The notes under the pieces are model-generated. The model was not told the origin of the DNA and searched no databases. It worked only from the letters and a program-made list of their open reading frames with translations. This document shows, one piece after another, positions 14,900 through 20,709 of a stretch of DNA of 38,161 nucleotides. The stretch's first letter is position 1; every line of letters starts with the position of its first letter. Origin of the DNA: an uncultured Prevotellaceae bacterium (GTDB lineage Bacteria; Bacteroidota; Bacteroidia; Bacteroidales; Bacteroidaceae); assembly GCA_902800595.1 (NCBI GenBank), contig CADCFA010000017.1:1048-39208 (forward strand). Direction: 5' to 3'. Made by a program: the position numbers and the translations under genes.

Positions 14900-15361
14900 A
14901 TGAAACATATAGTGTTTAAGAGTCTTTTGCTCATGCTTGTTATAACTCCATTATTGGCTTCATGTGGAGGAAGCAACGATTCAATAGAAGATAATGAAGA
15001 TGTGACATCCCCAGCTACTATTGAATATTTGTGTTCTGCAACTTTGTGGGTTTATGCACCTGATACAGGAATTAACAAAAATGAACCTTATGAAAACTTC
15101 TGCTTTTACCGTATTGGAGAACTTACGGAATGCACTATTATGGGGGTAAATGGAGCAGAGACTGGCTATTATACATTTACTTATAATGCTCCTGAGGTAT
15201 TGCTGAAAGAAAGGGAATATATAGGTAAAGAAATTGTTGGCGGCAAAACACGAACTTTGACTGTATACAAACTAACAAAGAAGAAGTATAATCAGAAATA
15301 TCTATTGATAAATGGGAAACAATATATGGGTGCTGTTGGTGACGGTATTGATTTGAAATAG
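14900..15361 (+). CDS. Small hypothetical lipoprotein
   Basis: I do not recognise the family. The 153-residue product starts with a lipoprotein signal (KSLLLMLVITPLLASCGG, lipobox LASC, Cys at about residue 22) and then an acidic linker (SNDSIEDNEDVTS). The remaining 115 residues contain alternating hydrophobic/polar stretches (TIEYLCSATLWVYAP, ETGYYTFTYNAPEVLL, KTRTLTVYKLTKKKYNQKYL) that suggest a small beta-rich, calycin-like or barrel fold; this is pattern reading only. It starts 6 nt after the LRR gene, shares its A/T-rich codon use, and probably forms an operon with it. Both products would sit on or outside the outer membrane, so a functional pairing is reasonable but unproven. Confidence 0.75.
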   Translation: MKHIVFKSLLLMLVITPLLASCGGSNDSIEDNEDVTSPATIEYLCSATLWVYAPDTGINKNEPYENFCFYRIGELTECTIMGVNGAETGYYTFTYNAPEVLLKEREYIGKEIVGGKTRTLTVYKLTKKKYNQKYLLINGKQYMGAVGDGIDLK

Positions 15362-15375
15362 AAGAGATGCCCAGA

Positions 15376-15600
15376 GGGGCCAGCCACTGCGCCCTGAAAG
15401 GAATGCCTTCTTTGCCTTGAAGGGATATCTTCTACCAGCGATTCGGATAGTCTCCTCGTATCATGGAGATAATTCCTTTCCCCTGATGGAGATTATCTCC
15501 GTCACTCGTGGAGATGACCTGATTGATGCGTGGGGATTATCTCCCTTCAACAAAGGAATGCTTTCTTTAATCATTGGGACAAGCGTTTGACAGAAAACAA
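15376..15600. repeat. Degenerate tandem array, period about 22 nt, with palindromic core
   Basis: GG-starting units lie at 15376, 15400, 15422, 15445, 15465, 15488, 15510, 15533, 15555 and 15576, so spacing is 20-24 nt, mostly 22-23. The best units carry the palindrome GGAGATTATCTCC (15488-15500), with variants GGAGATAATTCC, GGGATTATCTCC, GGATAGTCTCC and GGAATGCTTTC. The period is not a multiple of three and I see no coding sense. It fills most of the first half of the 534-nt gap before the gene at 15896. Confidence 0.7.
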
Positions 15601-15710
15601 AGGGGGCTCGCCGCTGCGAGCCCCTTGCTTTTCAAACCTAACCAAATAACTAAAAACCAATATGAGAAAACTATTCAAATGAAACAACTAACGTATGAAT
15701 CTTAATTCTG
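15600..15710 (-). ncRNA. Candidate small RNA of about 110 nt
   Basis: On minus, a promoter-like TATCTTTG at 15721-15714 is followed by about 85 nt of A/T-rich sequence without a useful ORF, then by the GC-rich hairpin at 15624-15603 and CTTTGTTTT. Promoter and terminator frame a transcript of roughly 110 nt antisense to nothing annotated. On plus the same stretch has a six-codon ORF (MRKLFK, 15662-15682), so a plus-strand leader is an alternative reading. I do not know this RNA. Confidence 0.4.
15603..15631. terminator. GC-rich hairpin, likely intrinsic terminator
   Basis: GGGGCTCGC (15603-15611) and GCGAGCCCC (15616-15624) form a perfect 9-bp stem with a CGCT loop. On plus it is followed by TTGCTTTT, on minus by CTTTGTTTT, so it could work in either direction: for the LRR/lipoprotein operon or for the minus-strand candidate RNA. 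Confidence 0.7.
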
Positions 15711-15713
15711 ATG

Positions 15714-15745
15714 CAAAGATACGGCGATTTCTGGTTGAATGCAAG
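15714..15745 (-). promoter_or_regulatory. Minus-strand promoter of the candidate small RNA
   Basis: TATCTTTG (15721-15714 on minus) is an exact -7 box. CTTG (15745-15742) lies 20 nt upstream in place of TTTG. No coding gene lies downstream on this strand before the terminator. Confidence 0.5.
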
Positions 15746-15856
15746 AAATCTGCGAGATTCTTTGCTGACTTGTTGCGACAGGGCAGGCGGATTGCGACAA
15801 AGTGGGGGCAATGGGGTAGGAACGTGTCGCGATAGCATAAAAAAACTGCCGTTGGT

Positions 15857-15887
15857 TTTGTGCTTTCGACTTTTTTGCTTACTTTTG
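15857..15887 (+). promoter_or_regulatory. Promoter of the receiver/ATP-grasp gene
   Basis: TTTG (15857-15860), 19 nt, TACTTTTG (15880-15887). Only 8 nt separate the -7 box from the ATG at 15896, which implies an almost leaderless mRNA and rules out the GTG at 15860 as start. Confidence 0.7.
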
Positions 15888-15895
15888 TAGCCTGT

Positions 15896-18800
15896 ATGGA
15901 AGAATCAAGCAAGATACCACAGGAGTGGAATAAGTTTTATCTGAAGGATGTGTCGTTTGTGAACCTGATGACGCGACGCATCTTCAACGTGCTCATCGTG
16001 GCTAACCCCTACGACGCCTTCATGCTGGAGGACGACGGACGAATCGATGAGAAGATCTTCGACGAGTATATGGAGCTGGGTATGCGCTACCCACCGACCT
16101 TTACGCAGGTATCGACTACTGAGGAGGCCAATGAGGTGCTACGCACAACGGATATCGATCTTGTGATCTGTATGCCTGGTAATGCCGACAACGATGCCTT
16201 CACGGTGGCCCGTGAGGTGAAGGCGGCTCATCCCACCATCCCTTGTGTGGTACTCACGCCGTTCTCACATGGTATCACCAAGCGCATCGAAAACGAGGAT
16301 ATGTCGGTGTTCGACTATGTGTTCTGCTGGCTTGGCAATACGAACCTCATCATGTCGATCATCAAGCTGCTGGAGGACAAGATGAACATCGAGCACGACA
16401 TCAACGAGGCTGGTGTGCAGATGATTCTGCTGGTGGAGGATAATATCCGCTTCTACTCTTCAGTGCTGCCAAACCTCTATAACTATATTCTCGCCCAGTC
16501 GAAACGGTTCTCTACTGAGGCGCTCAATCCCCATGCGGCAGCCCAGCGTAAGCGAGGTCGCCCCAAGGTGGTGCTGGCTACTAACTATGAGGAGGCGATG
16601 GAGATCTATGAGAAGTATCACGACAACACCCTCGGTGTGATATCAGATACCCGCTTCCCCATGAAGACAGTGCCTGGTCGCCTCTCGCATGTGGAAGAGG
16701 GCGATCCAGAGGCAGGTTTGAAATTGCTTCGTGAGATCCGGCGTCGTGATGAGTACGTGCCTCTGATCCTTGACTCTTCAGAGACCATCAATCGTGCGAA
16801 GGCTGAGGCTGAGGGTTTCCATTTCATCGACAAGAACTCCACGAAACTGAATGTGGATCTGCATAAGCTCATCGAGGAGCACATGGGATTCGGTGACTTC
16901 ATCTTCCGTGACCCTGTGACAAAACAAGAGGTGGCTCGCGTAACGTCGCTGAAGGAGTTGCAGGATAACATCTTTAAGATCCCCAACGACTCGATGCTCT
17001 ACCACGTGTCGCGCAACCACATGAGCCGTTGGCTCTGTGCACGTGCCATCTTCCCTGTGTCGGCTTTCCTAAAACATGTCACTTGGCATAAGCTTCAGGA
17101 TGTGGATGCCCACCGAAAGATTATCTTCGATGCTATCGTGCAGTATCGCCGCATGAAGAACATCGGTGTGGTGGCAGTGTTCGACCGCCTGAAGTTTGAT
17201 GCCTACAGCCATTTCGCCCGTATCGGCGAAGGCTCGTTGGGCGGCAAAGGGCGTGGTCTGGCTTTCCTCGATAACATCATCAAACGACATCCGGAACTGA
17301 ACCAGTATGAGAATGCCCATGTGTCGATTCCTAAGACGGTGGTACTCTGTACCGACTTCTTCGATGAGTTTATGGAGAAGAACAACCTCTATCCCATAGC
17401 CTTGAGCGATGCACCTGACGAGGAGATCCTGAAGCACTTCATGCACGCGCAGTTGCCCGACTCGCTGATAGCTGACTTCTTCACCTTCTTCGATGCCGTG
17501 AAGTCGCCTATTGCCGTGCGCTCGTCGTCGCTGCTGGAGGATGCCCACTATCAGCCCTTTGCCGGTATCTACTCCACCTATATGATTCCGTATCTCAACG
17601 ACAAGTATGAGATGCTCCGTATGCTGGCCTGTGCCATCAAGGGCGTGTATGCCTCAGTCTATTATAAGGACTCGAAGGCCTATATGACGGCTACGCAGAA
17701 TGTGATCGATCAGGAGAAGATGGCAGTGATACTGCAAGAGGTAGTAGGTAAGCGCTATGGCGATCTGTATTATCCTAACTTCTCTGGTGTGCTGCGCTCG
17801 CTCAACTACTATCCGATAGGTGAGGAGAAGGCAGAGGAGGGCATCGCCTCGCTCGCCCTTGGCTTGGGTAAGTATATCGTGGATGGCGGACAGACGCTCC
17901 GTGTGTCGCCCTATCATCCTACGCAGGTGCTTCAGACTTCTGAGATGGATACAGCCCTCTCTCAGACACAGACGCGATTCTATGCCCTCGATATGTCGCA
18001 TGTGGGCGATGATTTCAAGGTCGATGATGGCTTTAATATAAAGAAGGTACGTGTGAAGCAGGCTGCAGAAGACGGTGCACTGACGTATATCGCCTCTACA
18101 TTCGATCCCGTTGACCAGATTATCCGCGATGGTATCTATGAGGGTGGGCGCAAGATTATCTCCTTCTGTGGCGTGTTGCAGCATGGCGTGTTCCCATTGC
18201 CTGAGCTGCTCCAGATGATACAGACACTGGGCTCTGAGGAGATGAAACGACCAGTGGAGATTGAGTTTGCCTGCAACCTGAACGATGATCGTACGGGTGA
18301 ACTCTACTTGTTGCAGATTCGTCCTATCGTTGACTCCAAACAGATGCTCGACGAGGATCTGGAGGCGATACCTGACGATACCTGTCTGTTGCGCTCTGCC
18401 AACTCGTTGGGTCACGGCATCTCGGAGGATGTGACGGATGTGGTATATGTCAAGGCTGGTGATGACTTTACGGCAGCTGACAATCCCTATATCGCTGACG
18501 AGATAGAACAGATCAACCGTCGTTTCCTGGACGAAGATAAGAACTATGTGCTGATCGGTCCGGGCCGTTGGGGCTCCAGCGACTACTGGTTGGGTATTCC
18601 TGTGAAGTGGCCTCATATCTCCGCCGCCCGAGTGATTGTGGAGACAGCACTCAAGAACTATCACGTGGATCCCTCGCAGGGTACTCACTTCTTCCAGAAC
18701 CTGACATCGTTTGGTGTGGGTTACTTCACCATCAACACCTTTACGGGCGATGGTATCTTCCAGCAGGAAGTGCTCGATGCGATGCCTGCGGTAGAAGAGA

Positions 18801-18907
18801 CGGCTCATGTACGCCATGTGCGCTTTGAGCGTCCACTGCGGATCCTGATGGATGGTAAGAAACAATTAGGTGTCGTGCAACTGCCCTCACTGTCCACCGA
18901 GGCGTGA
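15896..18907 (+). CDS. Receiver-domain / PEP-synthase-type ATP-binding protein, function unknown
   Basis: With ATG 15896 the product has 1003 residues. Residues 30-135 resemble a receiver domain without its acidic pocket. Residues 176-330 form a second receiver that keeps the key residues: Glu181/Asp182, acceptor Asp251 in GVISDTRFP, Ser294 and Lys313, with a 40-residue insert. Residues 440-812 are a PPDK_N/PEP-synthase ATP-grasp domain: GGKGRGLAFLD, AVRSSSLLEDAHYQPFAG (Arg542, Glu548) and LYLLQIRPI (Gln807, Arg809). The phosphohistidine swivel and PEP-binding barrel of true PEP synthase are missing. Instead, residues 815-1003 hold an unassigned domain with VLIGPGRWGSSDYWLGIPV and DPSQGTHFFQNL. 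Genome pipelines would call it PEP/pyruvate-binding protein. I infer an ATP-dependent phosphotransfer or signalling role controlled by the receiver; the phosphate acceptor is unknown. It overlaps the convergent esterase gene by 21 nt. Confidence 0.85.
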   Translation: MEESSKIPQEWNKFYLKDVSFVNLMTRRIFNVLIVANPYDAFMLEDDGRIDEKIFDEYMELGMRYPPTFTQVSTTEEANEVLRTTDIDLVICMPGNADNDAFTVAREVKAAHPTIPCVVLTPFSHGITKRIENEDMSVFDYVFCWLGNTNLIMSIIKLLEDKMNIEHDINEAGVQMILLVEDNIRFYSSVLPNLYNYILAQSKRFSTEALNPHAAAQRKRGRPKVVLATNYEEAMEIYEKYHDNTLGVISDTRFPMKTVPGRLSHVEEGDPEAGLKLLREIRRRDEYVPLILDSSETINRAKAEAEGFHFIDKNSTKLNVDLHKLIEEHMGFGDFIFRDPVTKQEVARVTSLKELQDNIFKIPNDSMLYHVSRNHMSRWLCARAIFPVSAFLKHVTWHKLQDVDAHRKIIFDAIVQYRRMKNIGVVAVFDRLKFDAYSHFARIGEGSLGGKGRGLAFLDNIIKRHPELNQYENAHVSIPKTVVLCTDFFDEFMEKNNLYPIALSDAPDEEILKHFMHAQLPDSLIADFFTFFDAVKSPIAVRSSSLLEDAHYQPFAGIYSTYMIPYLNDKYEMLRMLACAIKGVYASVYYKDSKAYMTATQNVIDQEKMAVILQEVVGKRYGDLYYPNFSGVLRSLNYYPIGEEKAEEGIASLALGLGKYIVDGGQTLRVSPYHPTQVLQTSEMDTALSQTQTRFYALDMSHVGDDFKVDDGFNIKKVRVKQAAEDGALTYIASTFDPVDQIIRDGIYEGGRKIISFCGVLQHGVFPLPELLQMIQTLGSEEMKRPVEIEFACNLNDDRTGELYLLQIRPIVDSKQMLDEDLEAIPDDTCLLRSANSLGHGISEDVTDVVYVKAGDDFTAADNPYIADEIEQINRRFLDEDKNYVLIGPGRWGSSDYWLGIPVKWPHISAARVIVETALKNYHVDPSQGTHFFQNLTSFGVGYFTINTFTGDGIFQQEVLDAMPAVEETAHVRHVRFERPLRILMDGKKQLGVVQLPSLSTEA

Positions 18908-19882
18908 GAAGTATTCGGCGATGTCGTCCCAAGTCTTGAAGGTGTCTGAGCCGAAACGAATCAAGGCACCCATCCCTTCCGTCTGCTCTGCGTCGATGAG
19001 ATAGTCGCCGTAGAGCAGCGTTTTCTGATTGGTAAACACGGTGTGACCATAGGCTGGCACATTGATATATTCGTAGAGCCATTGGTTGATGTCGGCATAG
19101 TGCTGAGGCTCGGCTGGGGCTGGTGCTACAAAGAAGAGCTGGTAGGTTTCCAACAGCGTGCGTATCGTCTTCTGTGAAGAACTGCGCGGTTTGGCGTAAG
19201 CATCCTGGAGTGTGTTGACGTCGATATAGACGATAGGACGTTCGTGCCCTTCCTGCCGATCGTCGATCCAGCGCACCACTGGCATGACAGAATGCATGAA
19301 CGACTGGTCATTCATTCTGTGCTCACCGTGAAAGCGGATGGCTGTGGGGTAGTGGGTGCGGAACAGATCGTAGGTGTCAACGGTGGTGTCGGCATCCCCA
19401 AAGAGTCCCCAAACGCGTTGCCGCTCCTTGTCATCAAGTGCTTCAAAGCAGTGTTCTGTCATCTCCTTGTAAGCCTTTACTAAAGTCTTGGTAACAATGA
19501 AGTCCTGCACGCCATCCTGACGAGGATTAGAGAAGTGTTGGGCACCTATCATACCGTGAGCCTTCATCGTCTCACCCATCTCAAAAGCAGGATTCACCAC
19601 GATGCGGTCGTAGCCTCGCAGCATCTCTGCATACATGCCGCCCATCGAGGTGCCGATAATGAGGTCGGGGGATTCTTGTTCGCACACCTGTTGCAACAAT
19701 GCCATCGCCTCTTCAGGTTCGATGGGCAGATCGGGTGCGATGACTGTGGCATTGGGTAATACCTCACGAATACGTGTCACTGTGCCTGACTGGCCTGAAG
19801 AACCAAAGCCGTGAACATAAAGAATCTTTTTCCCCTTCATCAGCTCAGGAAATTGCTTGATATATTGATTTGTCTGTTCCAT
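18887..19882 (-). CDS. YqiA-type esterase fused to an NT5C-like HAD domain
   Basis: Residues 15-207 are a YqiA/UPF0227 alpha/beta hydrolase: the oxyanion region LYVHGFGSSGQSGT, nucleophile Ser79 in GTSMGGMYA, acid in GDADTTVD (Asp163/165) and His185 or His188 in FHGEHRMND. Residues 215-331 look like a shortened 5'(3')-deoxyribonucleotidase (NT5C) HAD domain: PIVYIDVNTLQD, then YGDYLIDAEQ and ALIRFGSDTFKTWDDIAEYF. The usual DxD of motif I reads Asp221-Val-Asn223, and the cap region is nearly absent, so phosphatase activity is doubtful while esterase activity is likely. E. coli YqiA is a stand-alone esterase of about 190 residues, so the fusion is unusual. The last 21 nt overlap the end of the convergent gene. 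A start at Met15 is possible. Confidence 0.82.
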   Translation of the reverse strand: MEQTNQYIKQFPELMKGKKILYVHGFGSSGQSGTVTRIREVLPNATVIAPDLPIEPEEAMALLQQVCEQESPDLIIGTSMGGMYAEMLRGYDRIVVNPAFEMGETMKAHGMIGAQHFSNPRQDGVQDFIVTKTLVKAYKEMTEHCFEALDDKERQRVWGLFGDADTTVDTYDLFRTHYPTAIRFHGEHRMNDQSFMHSVMPVVRWIDDRQEGHERPIVYIDVNTLQDAYAKPRSSSQKTIRTLLETYQLFFVAPAPAEPQHYADINQWLYEYINVPAYGHTVFTNQKTLLYGDYLIDAEQTEGMGALIRFGSDTFKTWDDIAEYFSRLGGQ

Positions 19883-19890
19883 ACGGCTTG

Positions 19891-19898
19891 CAAAGATA
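19891..19898 (-). promoter_or_regulatory. Promoter -7 box of the esterase fusion gene
   Basis: TATCTTTG on minus ends 8 nt before the ATG at 19882, so the message would be nearly leaderless unless translation begins at Met15. The -33 position is a T run without a clear TTTG. Confidence 0.55.
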
Positions 19899-19936
19899 GT
19901 GCAAATCGAGAAAATGCGAAAAAAAAGTGGAATGAA

Positions 19937-19969
19937 TTGAACAACTTTTCACTTTTTTTCTTAACTTTG
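19937..19969 (+). promoter_or_regulatory. Promoter of the aquaporin-GH9 operon
   Basis: TAACTTTG (19962-19969) fits the -7 consensus, with TTGA (19937-19940) 21 nt upstream. The leader to the ATG at 20023 is about 48 nt. Confidence 0.6.
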
Positions 19970-20022
19970 TACCCAAAATCTGAATATAAACCTCATTACA
20001 ATAACTTTAAAACAAACTGATT

Positions 20023-20700
20023 ATGAAAAAGTATTTAGCAGAAATGGTGGGCACAATGGTGCTCGTGTTGATGGGTTGCGGCGTTGCCGTTAGTTTAGGT
20101 TGTGATCCTGTGAATAATATCCCAGCTGTGGTGGGTACGGCTTTTGCCTTTGGACTGGCTGTGGTGGCGATGGCTTACACCATCGGTGGCATTAGTGGTT
20201 GCCACATCAATCCCGCTATCACATTGGGTTGCTTCCTGTCTGGCCGTATCAGCAGCAAGGATTGTGGCATGTATATGCTGTTCCAGGTGATAGGCGCTTT
20301 CATCGGTAGCTTGTTGCTTTACATCTTGACAGAAAATGTACCAGGTTTGGAGGGTACAGGTGCCAATGATCTACAGGCTAATGTGCCGATGCTTGGTGGT
20401 CTGTTGGCTGAGATCATCTTCACTTGTGTGTTTGTGCTGGTAGTGCTGGGTGCAACAGCAAAGACCAATGGCGCAACCAACAACTTCGCAGGATTGGCTA
20501 TCGGCTTGTCACTCGTGCTGGTACATCTGGTTTGTATCCGTTATACTGGTACGTCTGTGAACCCTGCCCGCTCTATTGCTCCTGCTATCTTCCAGGGTGG
20601 TACTGCTTTGGCTAACCTCTGGATATTCATCGTGGGGCCGTTCGTAGGCGCAGCTTGTGCTGCTGGTATCTGGAAGATGATAGATACTAACACGAAATAA
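20023..20700 (+). CDS. aqpZ: MIP-family aquaporin (AqpZ type)
   Basis: The 225-residue inner-membrane channel has six predicted membrane spans and both half-helix NPA motifs: CHINPAITLG (Asn63-Ala65) and SVNPARS (Asn180-Arg183). The segment LVHLVCIRYTGTSVNPARS keeps the helix-5 His (His168) and the Arg183 of the narrow water-type selectivity filter, so water transport fits better than glycerol; GlpF has Gly in place of the His and is longer (about 280). It lies only 9 nt before the GH9 gene. A water or osmotic channel in one operon with a polysaccharide hydrolase is not an obvious pair. Confidence 0.93.
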   Translation: MKKYLAEMVGTMVLVLMGCGVAVSLGCDPVNNIPAVVGTAFAFGLAVVAMAYTIGGISGCHINPAITLGCFLSGRISSKDCGMYMLFQVIGAFIGSLLLYILTENVPGLEGTGANDLQANVPMLGGLLAEIIFTCVFVLVVLGATAKTNGATNNFAGLAIGLSLVLVHLVCIRYTGTSVNPARSIAPAIFQGGTALANLWIFIVGPFVGAACAAGIWKMIDTNTK

Positions 20701-20709
20701 GCAAAGACG

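Noticed and set aside
15376-15600. CRISPR array
   Set aside because: Units are only about 22 nt including spacer, degenerate and palindromic; there are no unique spacers and no cas genes.
17654-18865. Open frame of 403 codons on minus, opposite the receiver/ATP-grasp gene
   Set aside because: It is antisense to a clearly conserved protein, has no recognisable motif and is explained by codon bias of the real gene.
15896-18907. Bona fide PEP synthase (ppsA)
   Set aside because: Only the ATP-binding domain is shared; the phosphohistidine and PEP/pyruvate-binding domains are not seen.
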